NCBI RefSeq assembly: GCF_029537735.1
Contig: NZ_JARPUQ010000002.1
Coordinates: 423,436-487,435, forward strand
Reading direction: 5' to 3'
DNA from: Robiginitalea aestuariiviva
Lineage (GTDB): Bacteria > Bacteroidota > Bacteroidia > Flavobacteriales > Flavobacteriaceae
DNA length: 64,000 nt
Made by a program: the position numbers and the translations under genes. Every line of letters starts with the position of its first letter. Positions within the stretch are counted from its first letter, which is position 1. This document shows positions 50,894-60,061 of this stretch, piece by piece. Below the pieces are notes generated by a model. The model saw only the letters and a list, made by a program, of their open reading frames with translations, was not told the DNA's origin and did no database searches.

Positions 50894-52036
50894 CTAGCGC
50901 TGGGAAACCTCGAAGTCGTATACCGCGCGCCCCAGGGCAGCCAGAAAAGGGATGCCCACTTCGTCGTATTCGTACAGGTCGTCGTTAAAGACCTGGTTCT
51001 CGTTAACCAGCAGGGTGGCAGCCAGGAAAAATTCAACCCCGTTGCGCGCATCCCGGATGTAGGCACAGTCCGTGAGTGTGCCGTAGGCAAAGCCCACCTT
51101 GTTGAAGATCTGCAGTTCCTGGGGGATACGGGTGGTCACATCCCCGAAGAGGAAAAACTTGCAGTACCCGTCCGGGAATACCTCCGGGTCGTATCCGGCT
51201 TCGCGGGGGGTAATTTGCATGGCGTAGCGCAGGAATTCCAATTGCCCATCTGTTAGCCGGAATCGCTGCCCTTCGGGGAACCGCCCCGGGAAAATCACCC
51301 GCTTCAGGATGCCGTCCATAGTAGTGAGGGGCAGGTAGTTCTTGAGGCCGAAATCGAATGGGTCCTGTACCCGGGTGTCGTCCTCCATATAACCATTCCC
51401 CTTACGGATGCCCGGCAGCTCCAGGGGCTGCAGGGGCCGGTTTACGATAGGCGGACTCTGAAAGGTTGTGCTGTCGTTGCGGTAGTACACCAGGGGCTGG
51501 GTGCTTACGTCGTCCCGGTGGTACCCCAAACGGTGGGCTATCCGGGCCGGGCCCACCCCCCTGGCAGCCAGGCTGTCATTTATGGCATCCTGCCCCAGGA
51601 ATTCAAATAGGCGGTTGTTGGCGTGGTTGTCGCTTACCGCAAAGATCTGCAGCAGGTCTTCGGCAAAGGATTGCTCCACGCTGTCCCCCTCAATATAGTA
51701 CCGCGTATCCCGGTCCAGGCTGTCCAGGGTAGCCAGTTTTTCCAGGGCCAGGACGGCCGCCGGGAATTTGACCATACTGGCCGGATAGAAATACCTTTGG
51801 GGGTCTACCCGGTAATCATAGACGGAAAAGGCAACCGAATCCCCTTCCCGGTGAATGCGGGTGTAGCGCACTTGCAGTTCGTAGGCTTCCGGGTTTTGCA
51901 TGACCCGGGCAATAGCGGGGTCGTCGGATTGCAATACCTGTTGCAGCGGGTCTGCAGGCGGGGCTTCCCCGGCACACCCGGATAGCAGCAACCCGGCCAG
52001 CAGGCCGATTTTTGGACAAATGCGCATGGTTTTCAT
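50894..52036 (-). CDS. Serine beta-lactamase-fold lipoprotein (class A-like)
   Basis: 380 residues with a lipoprotein signal (LLAGLLLSGC, Cys21). The class A/penicillin-recognising motifs are present: YPASMVKFPAAVL (Ser87-x-x-Lys90), IFAVSDNHANNRL (Ser135-Asp-Asn137) and FNKVGFAYGTLTDCAYI (KVG in place of KTG). The long spacing, extra 100 residues and the lipid anchor differ from true resistance enzymes; I cannot place the omega-loop Glu. It may be a wall hydrolase or a beta-lactamase relative. It overlaps the upstream 81-residue gene as ATGA. Confidence 0.83.
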   Translation of the reverse strand: MKTMRICPKIGLLAGLLLSGCAGEAPPADPLQQVLQSDDPAIARVMQNPEAYELQVRYTRIHREGDSVAFSVYDYRVDPQRYFYPASMVKFPAAVLALEKLATLDSLDRDTRYYIEGDSVEQSFAEDLLQIFAVSDNHANNRLFEFLGQDAINDSLAARGVGPARIAHRLGYHRDDVSTQPLVYYRNDSTTFQSPPIVNRPLQPLELPGIRKGNGYMEDDTRVQDPFDFGLKNYLPLTTMDGILKRVIFPGRFPEGQRFRLTDGQLEFLRYAMQITPREAGYDPEVFPDGYCKFFLFGDVTTRIPQELQIFNKVGFAYGTLTDCAYIRDARNGVEFFLAATLLVNENQVFNDDLYEYDEVGIPFLAALGRAVYDFEVSQR

Positions 52037-52278
52037 GGCTCTTCGGGGGCTTCCAGGTAAATACCCCGGTGGGGTTTCAGGGCGTGCTTCAGGCTTTTAA
52101 CAGCTTCTTCCGGGACTATGAGGAATACGGCCGTATGCCCTTCGGCCGGGCTTTCCAGCCCGTAGCGCCCTTCCCAGGGGTTCAGGGGGTATTCCTTCAG
52201 GTGTTCCAGGAAATGGGCAGCTGTAGATGCGGCATGAGGCCCGCGAAAATCCCAGAAAAGCTTTACCGTTTTGGTCAT
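52033..52278 (-). CDS. Small conserved protein of unknown function
   Basis: 81 residues from ATG 52276-52278, soluble, with TVKLFWDFRGPHAASTAAHF and LESPAEGHTAVFLIVPEEAV. An alpha/beta fold is likely. It has no signal peptide, and its stop overlaps the start of the beta-lactamase-fold gene (ATGA), so the two are co-translated. The much longer open frame around it is not coding. Confidence 0.72.
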   Translation of the reverse strand: MTKTVKLFWDFRGPHAASTAAHFLEHLKEYPLNPWEGRYGLESPAEGHTAVFLIVPEEAVKSLKHALKPHRGIYLEAPEEP

Positions 52279-52379
52279 GGCGTTATTCGGTTTGGCGCCG
52301 GGGTTTAGCCTTCCGGCAACCGTTAACCCAAGATACGAATTTTGGCCTACTAAAAATCTGTTAATCCCTGCAGCCCTGC

Positions 52380-52409
52380 TTGCGGGCGCAGCGGTTATTG
52401 TTATTTTTG
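52380..52409 (+). promoter_or_regulatory. Full promoter TTG-N19-TATTTTTG of the foldase operon
   Basis: TTG 52380-52382, exactly 19 nt, TATTTTTG 52402-52409. The box ends 4 nt before ATG 52414, so the first gene is leaderless unless ATG 52444 is used. Confidence 0.78.
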
Positions 52410-52413
52410 ACCG

Positions 52414-53301
52414 ATGACCAAACCAAGGCAGGCTTACACTCGAATGGGGGCACTGATGCTCGTCCTCCTGGCCCTGATGGCTGTGGGTTGCGAAGGTTTC
52501 TGGAACCAGGAACCGGAACAGACGCCCCTGGCCCGGGTAGGCGACCACTACTTCTATCAGGAGGATCTGGAAGGTCTGATAGGAGAGGACCTGAGTCCAC
52601 AGGACAGCGCGGCCCTGGCCTCCAGCCTGATCAATACCTGGGCTACCCGCCAACTGCTGATGGACAAGGCCCGGCTAAACCTCCCGGAATCCCAGCTGGA
52701 GGAATACGAAAAGCTGGTTGCAGATTACCGCACGGACCTCTACACCCGTGCCTACAAGGAAGCCCTGGTAGCGGAGGCGGCCGATACGCTGATCGCGGAG
52801 GTACAGCTTCGCAACTTTTACGAAGCCGAAAAAGACAACTTCAGGCTGCAGGAACCCCTGGTGCAATTGCGGTTTGTAGAGCTGCCGCGGCAATTCCTCA
52901 ATACGGACGAGGTGCGGGAGCGCCTGCGCCGCTTCGAGCAGCAGGACCTGACCTACCTGGATTCCGTAGGGGTGCAGTTCCGCAAACTGCATTTTAACGA
53001 CTCCCTTTGGATCCAGGCCTCCCGGGTTATTGACGAAATTCCGCCCCTGACCCCGGAAAACGCCGGGGAGCATTTGCGCAAGGACCATTTCTTTGAACTG
53101 GAAGACGAGTCCGGCGTTTATCTGGCCGAAGTAGTAGATGTGCTGGAGATTAACGATATTGCACCCCTTTCTTTTATAGAACCCACCTTGCGGCAGGTGT
53201 TGCTGAACCGCAGGAAGATGAGCTACCTGGATGCCCTGGAACGGGACCTCCTGAAGGAAGCTGTACAACAGAAAGCTTTTGAGACGTATGAGACGAATTG
53301 A
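52414..53301 (+). CDS. SurA-like periplasmic foldase lipoprotein, parvulin domain not obvious
   Basis: 295 residues. The signal (basic MTKPRQAYTR, then MGALMLVLLALMAVGC) ends in a lipobox; ATG 52444 is a possible alternative start but would lose the basic residues. The mature part is helical and resembles the SurA N-terminal region (ARVGDHYFYQEDLEGLI, SLINTWATRQLLMDKARLNL), with the later part (EVQLRNFYEAEKDNFRLQEP) in place of a clear parvulin fold. It overlaps surA, so it probably acts with it on outer-membrane protein folding (inference). Confidence 0.8.
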   Translation: MTKPRQAYTRMGALMLVLLALMAVGCEGFWNQEPEQTPLARVGDHYFYQEDLEGLIGEDLSPQDSAALASSLINTWATRQLLMDKARLNLPESQLEEYEKLVADYRTDLYTRAYKEALVAEAADTLIAEVQLRNFYEAEKDNFRLQEPLVQLRFVELPRQFLNTDEVRERLRRFEQQDLTYLDSVGVQFRKLHFNDSLWIQASRVIDEIPPLTPENAGEHLRKDHFFELEDESGVYLAEVVDVLEINDIAPLSFIEPTLRQVLLNRRKMSYLDALERDLLKEAVQQKAFETYETN

Positions 53302-54739
53302 TGTATGCCTGGCCCTGCTGCTTGGGATGGCCGGGATTTTTGGAACACAGGCACAGGTACGGGATTCCGTGCCGGATACCCAGATTGAGCCCCCGGCGGA
53401 GATGACCCCGCCCCGGGCCAGCAGCGAAAACACCGTTGCTTCCACCGGCCAGCGTATCAAGCTGGACGGGATTGCCGCCGTGGTAGGAGATTATGTAATC
53501 CTGGATTCGGATGTGGAGAAGACCCTGATTGACCTGCGCAACCAGGGGGCTTCTGAACAGGATGTAAATACCTGCAGCCTGCTGGGCAAGCTTATGGAAG
53601 ACCGTTTATACGCCCACCAGGCCGTACAGGACAGTATCCTGGTCTCGGACGATGAGGTTTATGCCAGCAGCGACCGCTATATGCAGGAGTTTGAACAGCG
53701 CCTGGGCTCCATGGAGAAGGTGTTGGAATTCTACAACAAGGAAAGCGTGGAGGACCTTCGGGAAGAGCTTTTCCAGATCAATAAGCTGCAGATGTTGTCC
53801 AACAAGATGCAGCAGGAGATTGTAGGGGAGATCAAGGTAACCCCGGAGGAGGTACGCCAGTTCTTCCAGGCCATCCCTGAGGATGAACGCCCGGTGTTTG
53901 GGGCGGAACTGGAGATTGCCCAGATCGTGAAAAAGCCGGTGATTCCCGAAGAGGAAAAACAAAAGGTAATCGACCGCCTGAGACGCATCAAACAGGATGT
54001 GGAAGAAGGCGGGGCCAGCTTTCGGGTAAAGGCAATCCTGAATTCCGAGGACCCGGGTTCGAAATCCAACGGTGGCTTTTACAGCATTACCCGCCAGACT
54101 CAGTTTGTGAAGGAATTCAAGGACGTGGCGTTTAGCCTGCGGGAGGGGGAAATTTCCGAGCCCTTTGAGACACAGTTCGGGTACCATATCATTTATATCG
54201 AAAAAGTACGGGGGCAGGAATTGGATTTACGCCACATCCTGATGCAGCCCAAGGTGCCGGCTTCGGCCATGGAAGAGGCCCGCAAGGAGCTGGATACCAT
54301 CCGCAAGCACATACAGGAGGGGAAATACACCTTTGCCGAGGCGGCCCGCAATTTTTCGGACGAGAAGGAGACCAAGTTCGACGGCGGCCTGCTGCGCAAC
54401 CCCGTAACCTTCGACTCCCGTTTTGAGCTCACCAAAATGGACCCCACCCTGTACAACCAGGTGCGCAACCTGAAGGACAACGAGATTTCGCGCCCCACCC
54501 GGGAAGACGATCCCCGGGGCGGCGTACCGAGTTTCAAGATCCTGCAGGTGACCAACCGCTTTGACGAGCACCCGGCGGATTTTGCCCAGGATTACCTGAA
54601 AATCCAGGAGCTGGCCCTCAGGGACAAACAATTCAAAGCCATCCGCAAGTGGATACAGGACCACATAGCCGACACCTACATTAGCGTGAACGGGGGGTAC
54701 CGCGATTGTAACTTTGCCAACAACTGGGTTAAACAATAA
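53288..54739 (+). CDS. surA: Periplasmic chaperone/peptidyl-prolyl isomerase SurA
   Basis: 483 residues from ATG 53288, overlapping the upstream gene by 14 bp (TTG 53279 is a weaker start). A signal peptide (LALLLGMAGIFGTQAQ) precedes the SurA N-terminal domain (IKLDGIAAVVGDYVILDSDV, then LLGKLMEDRLYAHQAVQDSI). Two parvulin domains follow: ELEIAQIVKKPVIPEEE with GGFYSITRQTQFVKEFKDVA and GYHIIYIEKVRGQ, then LDLRHILMQPKVPASA with FAEAARNFSDEKETKFDGG. SurA escorts outer-membrane proteins. A C-terminal cysteine near CNFANNW is notable. Symbol by family and architecture. Confidence 0.9.
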   Translation: MRRIDVCLALLLGMAGIFGTQAQVRDSVPDTQIEPPAEMTPPRASSENTVASTGQRIKLDGIAAVVGDYVILDSDVEKTLIDLRNQGASEQDVNTCSLLGKLMEDRLYAHQAVQDSILVSDDEVYASSDRYMQEFEQRLGSMEKVLEFYNKESVEDLREELFQINKLQMLSNKMQQEIVGEIKVTPEEVRQFFQAIPEDERPVFGAELEIAQIVKKPVIPEEEKQKVIDRLRRIKQDVEEGGASFRVKAILNSEDPGSKSNGGFYSITRQTQFVKEFKDVAFSLREGEISEPFETQFGYHIIYIEKVRGQELDLRHILMQPKVPASAMEEARKELDTIRKHIQEGKYTFAEAARNFSDEKETKFDGGLLRNPVTFDSRFELTKMDPTLYNQVRNLKDNEISRPTREDDPRGGVPSFKILQVTNRFDEHPADFAQDYLKIQELALRDKQFKAIRKWIQDHIADTYISVNGGYRDCNFANNWVKQ

Positions 54740-54745
54740 TAGCGT

Positions 54746-55699
54746 ATGTCCGACGTAGCCGCCCTGGAACGCCTGGTGGAAAAACACCAGGTCCTGAAGC
54801 AAGAGATCGCCAAGGTGATTGTAGGCCAGCAGGAAGTGGTGGATCAGGTCCTCTGGTCCATTTATACCGGCGGCCACTCCCTGCTGATCGGGGTGCCCGG
54901 GTTGGCCAAAACCCTGATGGTGAATACCATTGCCCGTACCCTGGGGCTGGATTTTAAACGGATACAGTTTACCCCGGACCTGATGCCCAGCGACATCCTG
55001 GGCAGCGAGGTACTGGACGAAAACCGGCGGTTCCAGTTTGTGAAGGGCCCCGTTTTTGCCAATATTATCCTGGCGGATGAAATAAACCGGACCCCGCCCA
55101 AGACCCAGGCGGCGCTGCTGGAGGCCATGCAGGAAAAGGCCGTGACCATTACCGGGCAGCGCCACCAGCTGCCGCGGCCCTATTTTGTGCTGGCTACCCA
55201 GAACCCCATTGAGCAGGAAGGGACCTACCCCCTGCCGGAGGCCCAGCTGGACCGGTTCATGTTTGCCATTGAACTTACCTATCCCAGCGTGGAGGAAGAA
55301 ATCCAGGTGGTTAAATCCACCACGGACGACCGGGAGGTGGCCCTGCAGACCCTGTTTTCTGCCGAAGAACTCCTCGAGGTACAGCACCTGATCCGCCGCA
55401 TCCCCGTGCCGGACAATGTGGTCCGCTATGCGGTGGAGCTGGCGCAAAAAACCCGTCCCGGGCAGGCGGGTGCCCCGGACCTGGTGAATGAATACCTGGA
55501 TTGGGGGGCAGGCCCCAGGGCTTCCCAGAACCTGGTACTGGCCGCCAAGGCACACGCCGCGGTAGACGGCCGTTTTTCCCCGGACATTGCAGACGTACAG
55601 GCGGTTTCCATGGGTATTTTACGCCACCGGATCCTCCGGAATTACAAGGCCGAAGCCGAAGGGGTCTCGGATGCGGACATTATTCGCAAACTCTTGTAG
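54746..55699 (+). CDS. MoxR-family AAA+ ATPase
   Basis: 317 residues: LIGVPGLAKTLMVNTIA (Walker A), FVKGPVFANIILADEINRTP (Walker B and MoxR motif), TQAALLEAMQEKAVTI, VLATQNPIEQEGTYPLPEAQ with LDRF, and a C-terminal lid (SQNLVLAAKAHAAVDGRFSP). MoxR ATPases act as chaperones that activate proteins, often with DUF58 and von Willebrand A proteins, none of which is here. It follows surA by 6 bp, so it shares that transcript. Confidence 0.94.
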   Translation: MSDVAALERLVEKHQVLKQEIAKVIVGQQEVVDQVLWSIYTGGHSLLIGVPGLAKTLMVNTIARTLGLDFKRIQFTPDLMPSDILGSEVLDENRRFQFVKGPVFANIILADEINRTPPKTQAALLEAMQEKAVTITGQRHQLPRPYFVLATQNPIEQEGTYPLPEAQLDRFMFAIELTYPSVEEEIQVVKSTTDDREVALQTLFSAEELLEVQHLIRRIPVPDNVVRYAVELAQKTRPGQAGAPDLVNEYLDWGAGPRASQNLVLAAKAHAAVDGRFSPDIADVQAVSMGILRHRILRNYKAEAEGVSDADIIRKLL

Positions 55700-55833
55700 T
55701 CACGCTCCTGATTACCCCTTAATCGGCAGGGGGAATCCTTGCGGTTTTGCCATTGGCGGGCTATCGCGGCCACCGATTCCGAAAATCTCGCTTTGCCACC
55801 AAGGCAAACCTTTCAAATCCCTAACCTTTTTAG

Positions 55834-55841
55834 TATTTTTG
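55834..55841 (+). promoter_or_regulatory. TAnnTTTG promoter box of aconitase
   Basis: TATTTTTG, perfect, 32 nt before ATG 55874. A TTT rather than TTG is found at the ideal upstream place. Confidence 0.62.
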
Positions 55842-55873
55842 GAGCTATTGAAAACTCTAGAAAAAAAGAAACA

Positions 55874-58144
55874 ATGGCATTCGACATAGACATGATCAAA
55901 AAGGTCTACCAGGCGATGCCCGGGCGCGTGGACGCAGCCCGGAAGCTGGTGGGCAGGCCGTTAACCCTGGCGGAAAAAATCCTCTACGCCCACCTGTGGG
56001 ACGGAACCCCCACCCAGGAATTCACCCGCGGGAAGGATTACGTAGACTTTTCCCCGGACCGCGTGGCCTGCCAGGACGCCACTGCCCAGATGGCCCTTTT
56101 GCAGTTTATGCATGCCGGAAAGCCTAAAGTGGCCGTGCCTACCACGGTACACTGCGACCACCTGATCCAGGCTAAGGTCGGGGCCGATAAGGACCTGAAA
56201 CGCGCCAACGAGACCAGCAATGAAGTTTTTGACTTCCTCGGGTCGGTTTCCAACAAATACGGCATTGGGTTCTGGAAACCCGGGGCCGGGATTATCCACC
56301 AGGTGGTGCTGGAAAACTACGCCTTCCCCGGCGGGATGATGATCGGAACGGATTCCCACACCGTAAATGCCGGCGGCCTGGGCATGATTGCCATTGGCGT
56401 GGGCGGTGCCGATGCGGTAGACGTAATGGCCGGGATGGCCTGGGAGCTGAAATTCCCCAAGATGATCGGGGTAAAGCTTACCGGAAGCCTTTCCGGATGG
56501 ACGGCGCCCAAGGACGTTATCCTGAAGGTGGCCGACATCCTGACCGTTAAAGGCGGTACCGGAGCCATTATTGAATACTTTGGCGAAGGGGCTACCTCCA
56601 TGTCCTGTACGGGCAAAGGTACCATCTGCAACATGGGCGCCGAAGTCGGGGCCACCACCTCCACCTTTGGCTATGACGATTCCATGGACCGCTACCTGCG
56701 GGCTACCGGCCGTGCAGACGTGGCGGATGCCGCCCGGGAAGTTGCACCCTACCTGACGGCAGATGCTGAGGTCTACGCAGCGCCTGAAAAATACTTTGAC
56801 CAGGTGATCGAAATTGACCTGAATACCCTGGAGCCCCACTTGAACGGCCCCTTTACGCCGGACCTGGCTACCCCCATTTCCAAGATGTCTGAGGCAGCTG
56901 CCGAAAACGACTGGCCCCTGAAAGTGGAATACGGCCTGATTGGTTCGTGTACCAACTCTTCGTACGAAGACATTTCCCGGGCAGCTTCCCTGGCCAAACA
57001 AGTGGCCGACAAAAAACTGAAAACCAAATCCAACTTTACGATTACCCCTGGTTCCGAGCAGGTGCGCTATACCATTGAGCGGGACGGGTTTATCGACACC
57101 TTCAACAACATTGGCGCGACCGTTTTTGCCAATGCCTGCGGCCCGTGTATCGGGATGTGGGACCGGTATGGCGACAAGGCTTCTCAGGGCCCGCGCAACA
57201 CCATTGTCCACTCTTTTAACCGGAACTTCGCCAAACGGGCCGATGGGAACCCCAATACCCTGGCCTTTGTCGGTTCGCCGGAACTGGTAACGGCTATTGC
57301 TATTGCGGGGCGCCTGGATTTCAACCCCATGACCGATACCCTGATCAACGAGAACGGGGAGGAGGTTCGCCTGGATGAGCCCCGGGGTTACGAACTCCCG
57401 CCGGAAGGCTTTGCGGTGGAAGATGCCGGGTATGTGGCGCCCATGGCGGACGGCAGCGGCGTAAATGTGATTGTGGCCCAGGATTCTGAGCGCCTGCAGT
57501 TGCTGGACCCCTTCGATCCCATTACCCCGGGCCAAATGCAGGGCATGAAACTCCTGATCAAGGCCTTTGGCAAGTGTACCACCGACCACATTTCCATGGC
57601 CGGCCCCTGGCTGCGTTACCGCGGTCACCTGGACAACATTGCCAACAACACCCTGATCGGGGCGGTAAATGCCTTCAATAAGAAGACCAATTTTGTCAAG
57701 AACCAGCTTACGGGCGAATACGGCGGGGTGCCCGATACCCAGCGCGCGTACAAGGCCAAGGGGATCCGTACCCTGGTGGTGGGAGACCACAACTACGGCG
57801 AAGGTTCTTCCCGGGAACATGCGGCCATGCAGCCGCGCCACCTGGGGGTAGCCGCCGTGCTGGTAAAATCCTTTGCCCGTATCCACGAGACCAACCTGAA
57901 GAAGCAGGGGATGCTGGCCCTGACCTTCGCCAACGAAGCGGATTACGACAAGATCCAGGAAGACGATACCTTCAACTTTGTAGATATTGCGGAGTTTGCG
58001 CCGGATAAACCACTGACCATCGAGGTGGTGCATGCGGACGGGAGTACGGATGTAATTGTGGCCAACCACACGTACAACGATACCCAGATTCGCTGGTTTA
58101 AGGAAGGCTCTGCCCTGAACCTGATTAAAAAGGAAAACGCCTGA
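55874..58144 (+). CDS. acn: Aconitate hydratase
   Basis: 756 residues from ATG 55874 ([20 protein letters not shown]), the mitochondrial-type aconitase common in Bacteroidota. Iron-sulfur ligands are in [20 protein letters not shown] and [35 protein letters not shown] and [20 protein letters not shown] supply active-site residues. It converts citrate to isocitrate in the tricarboxylic acid cycle. The upstream frame crosses the promoter box and is rejected. A strong terminator follows. Confidence 0.96.
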   Translation: MAFDIDMIKKVYQAMPGRVDAARKLVGRPLTLAEKILYAHLWDGTPTQEFTRGKDYVDFSPDRVACQDATAQMALLQFMHAGKPKVAVPTTVHCDHLIQAKVGADKDLKRANETSNEVFDFLGSVSNKYGIGFWKPGAGIIHQVVLENYAFPGGMMIGTDSHTVNAGGLGMIAIGVGGADAVDVMAGMAWELKFPKMIGVKLTGSLSGWTAPKDVILKVADILTVKGGTGAIIEYFGEGATSMSCTGKGTICNMGAEVGATTSTFGYDDSMDRYLRATGRADVADAAREVAPYLTADAEVYAAPEKYFDQVIEIDLNTLEPHLNGPFTPDLATPISKMSEAAAENDWPLKVEYGLIGSCTNSSYEDISRAASLAKQVADKKLKTKSNFTITPGSEQVRYTIERDGFIDTFNNIGATVFANACGPCIGMWDRYGDKASQGPRNTIVHSFNRNFAKRADGNPNTLAFVGSPELVTAIAIAGRLDFNPMTDTLINENGEEVRLDEPRGYELPPEGFAVEDAGYVAPMADGSGVNVIVAQDSERLQLLDPFDPITPGQMQGMKLLIKAFGKCTTDHISMAGPWLRYRGHLDNIANNTLIGAVNAFNKKTNFVKNQLTGEYGGVPDTQRAYKAKGIRTLVVGDHNYGEGSSREHAAMQPRHLGVAAVLVKSFARIHETNLKKQGMLALTFANEADYDKIQEDDTFNFVDIAEFAPDKPLTIEVVHADGSTDVIVANHTYNDTQIRWFKEGSALNLIKKENA

Positions 58145-58150
58145 TTATTT

Positions 58151-58180
58151 GCCCCCGCTTTGCGGGGGCTTTTTTTTTTT
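58151..58180 (+). terminator. Rho-independent terminator of aconitase
   Basis: GCCCCCGC-TTT-GCGGGGGC followed by eleven T: a strong intrinsic terminator 7 nt after the stop. Confidence 0.88.
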
Positions 58181-58204
58181 AACTGTTCCCCAAATGCGAT
58201 AAAG

Positions 58205-58759
58205 GTGAAACGCAAGACCCTGCTGAATATCCTGCTGATCGGCTTTGTGCTGTCTTTTTTCGTGACCCCCCTGGGCCGTCATTCCAAGCTTTGGCTGATG
58301 CAGCTTTTTGCCTTCAGCCCGGAGGTAATCCCTGAAGAAAAGCGGGAAGCCCTGCCTACCTATGACTGGACCCTGAAGGACCCGCAATGGGAGTTTTTCA
58401 ACTTTGACCGCTCCCGTGGCCGGGTAGTAGTGTTGGACTTTTGGGCCAGCTGGCGCCTTCCCAGCCTGCCCGAGCTCCGGACGCTTCAAAACCTTTACGA
58501 GGAGTATCAGGGGCGGGTGGATTTTTATATCATCACCGATGAAGAGCGGGAACCTGTGGAAGCCTTTATGGAAGAATACGGGTTTACTTTTCCGGTAACC
58601 TACCTGATTATTGGCGAGCCGGCCCCTGTAGATACTTCAGAGCCTCCCCGTTCCTATGTCATTGACCGTCAGGGCCGTATTGCAGCCGCGGAAACGGGTA
58701 TTTCCGACTGGGATACCAGACGGGTACGCGAACTGCTGGACCAATTACTGGAACAGTAA
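58205..58759 (+). CDS. TlpA/thioredoxin-like membrane-anchored protein lacking CxxC
   Basis: 184 residues from GTG 58205. An N-terminal anchor helix (LLNILLIGFVLSFFVTPL) precedes a thioredoxin-like domain: RVVVLDFWASWRLPSLPELR, VDFYIITDEEREPVEAFMEE, PPRSYVIDRQGRIAAAETGI. In redox-active TlpA proteins the active site reads WCxxC; here it reads WRLPS (Arg84 and Ser87), so both cysteines are missing while the fold, the DFWASW strand and the probable cis-proline loop remain. It is a redox-inactive relative or binding protein. It converges with crtZ after 10 bp. Confidence 0.85.
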   Translation: MKRKTLLNILLIGFVLSFFVTPLGRHSKLWLMQLFAFSPEVIPEEKREALPTYDWTLKDPQWEFFNFDRSRGRVVVLDFWASWRLPSLPELRTLQNLYEEYQGRVDFYIITDEEREPVEAFMEEYGFTFPVTYLIIGEPAPVDTSEPPRSYVIDRQGRIAAAETGISDWDTRRVRELLDQLLEQ

Positions 58760-58769
58760 GGCGGATACC

Positions 58770-59219
58770 TTACTTTTTGAAATACTTCAGGGGTACAAAC
58801 AGCATCCCGAAACACTCCCCTTCTTCCTTTCCCAAATGCTTGTGGTGGATTTTATGGGCCCGGCGAATGCCGCGGGCATACCAGTTGTTTGCGTTTCGGA
58901 ACATCTTAAAGCGCTGGTGGATGAAGATGTCGTGCACCAGGAAATAGGCAATACCATAGGCCAGGATGCCCAGGCCAATGGGCCAGCCCTGCCAGAACCC
59001 GGTGTTTACCGCAATGCCGATAAAAGACATGGACACCACGGCGTAAAAGATGAAAAAGGCGTCGTTGCGTTCAAACCAGGAGTCGTGGTCCTTCCGGTGG
59101 TGGTCCTTGTGCAGGACCCACAAAAAGCCGTGCATTACGTATTTGTGGGTAAACCAGGCCATGAATTCCATGATGCAGAACGTTGCCAGAAAAATGCCGA
59201 TCCAAAATAGGGTTTGCAT
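58770..59219 (-). CDS. crtZ: Beta-carotene hydroxylase CrtZ
   Basis: 149 residues with about four membrane helices and all the histidine boxes of the non-heme di-iron hydroxylase: HKYVMHG (25-31), HKDHH (37-41), HDIFIHQR (96-103) and RAHKIHHKH (120-128). It adds hydroxyl groups to the rings of beta-carotene to give zeaxanthin. It is 2 bp after crtB, last in the carotenoid operon. A lycopene cyclase needed to make the rings is not in the window. Confidence 0.95.
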   Translation of the reverse strand: MQTLFWIGIFLATFCIMEFMAWFTHKYVMHGFLWVLHKDHHRKDHDSWFERNDAFFIFYAVVSMSFIGIAVNTGFWQGWPIGLGILAYGIAYFLVHDIFIHQRFKMFRNANNWYARGIRRAHKIHHKHLGKEEGECFGMLFVPLKYFKK

Positions 59220-59221
59220 GT

Positions 59222-60061
59222 TTAAACGAGGTTTAAGCGGTATTTAACATAGGAGCGGGCCAGCAGGCCCACTTTCTGGTAATTCGGTACCCGGATGCGC
59301 GCGTTGCGCAACTCCAGGGAAGGGGTTTGCTGCAGTTTATGCAACAGTTTGTGGTAATAGCGGTAGGCCATATATACGCCAAATTTGGACTCGGCCGGTA
59401 GTTTGACGATACCGGCGTAGCCCCTGGCGAAATCCTCCTGGATCTCGGCTACAATCCGCCCTTTAGCGTCTTCGTCCAGTTCCAGCAGGTTGGTGTTTGG
59501 GAAGTAGGTACGGTCCAGGCCGTCGAAGTCGGCCTTCAGGTCGCGGAGGAAATTCACCTTCTGGAAGGCCGAACCCAGGGCCATGGCCGAATCTTTGAGC
59601 TCTTCGTACCGGGCCGCGTCGCCCTTCACAAAGACGCAAAGGCACATCAGGCCCACCACATCGGCAGAACCGTAAATGTATTCCTTGTATTCCTCTTCGG
59701 ACCGGTAAACTTTTTTATGCAGGTCCATTCGCATGCTCTTCATAAAGGCATCCACCAGGTGCCTGGGGATGCCGTGGCGGTGGTATGTCCCCTGAAAGGC
59801 ATTTAAGATGGGGTTCAGGCTTATCTGTTGCTCCAGGGCCAGGTCCAGGTCTTCCTGAAACCGGTTCAGCAGGGCGGTCTTGTCGTATTCGTGGAAGGAA
59901 TCCACAATTTCGTCCGCAAAACGCACAAAGCCGTAAATGTTGTAGATATCCTGGCGGATGCTGGGGGCCAACATCTTGGTAGCCAGGGAAAAGGAAGTAC
60001 TGTAGCGGTTGGTCACCACCTTGCTGCAGCGCTGGGATACCGTGTCGAAAAGTGCTTTCAT
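59222..60061 (-). CDS. crtB: Phytoene synthase CrtB
   Basis: 279 residues of the trans-isoprenyl synthase, head-to-head type. Both aspartate-rich motifs are present: GFVRFADEIVDSFHEYD (Asp50, Asp54) and FLRDLKADFDGLDRTYFP (Asp174, Asp178). SYSTSFSLATKML-type sequence starts the fold. The enzyme joins two geranylgeranyl diphosphates to phytoene. Its ATG overlaps the crtI stop by 4 bp, and crtZ follows 2 bp later. Confidence 0.96.
   Translation of the reverse strand: MKALFDTVSQRCSKVVTNRYSTSFSLATKMLAPSIRQDIYNIYGFVRFADEIVDSFHEYDKTALLNRFQEDLDLALEQQISLNPILNAFQGTYHRHGIPRHLVDAFMKSMRMDLHKKVYRSEEEYKEYIYGSADVVGLMCLCVFVKGDAARYEELKDSAMALGSAFQKVNFLRDLKADFDGLDRTYFPNTNLLELDEDAKGRIVAEIQEDFARGYAGIVKLPAESKFGVYMAYRYYHKLLHKLQQTPSLELRNARIRVPNYQKVGLLARSYVKYRLNLV

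Noticed and set aside
50894..52036. Antibiotic-resistance beta-lactamase
   Set aside because: Motifs fit the fold, but length, KVG in place of KTG, lipid anchor and context do not support a resistance call.
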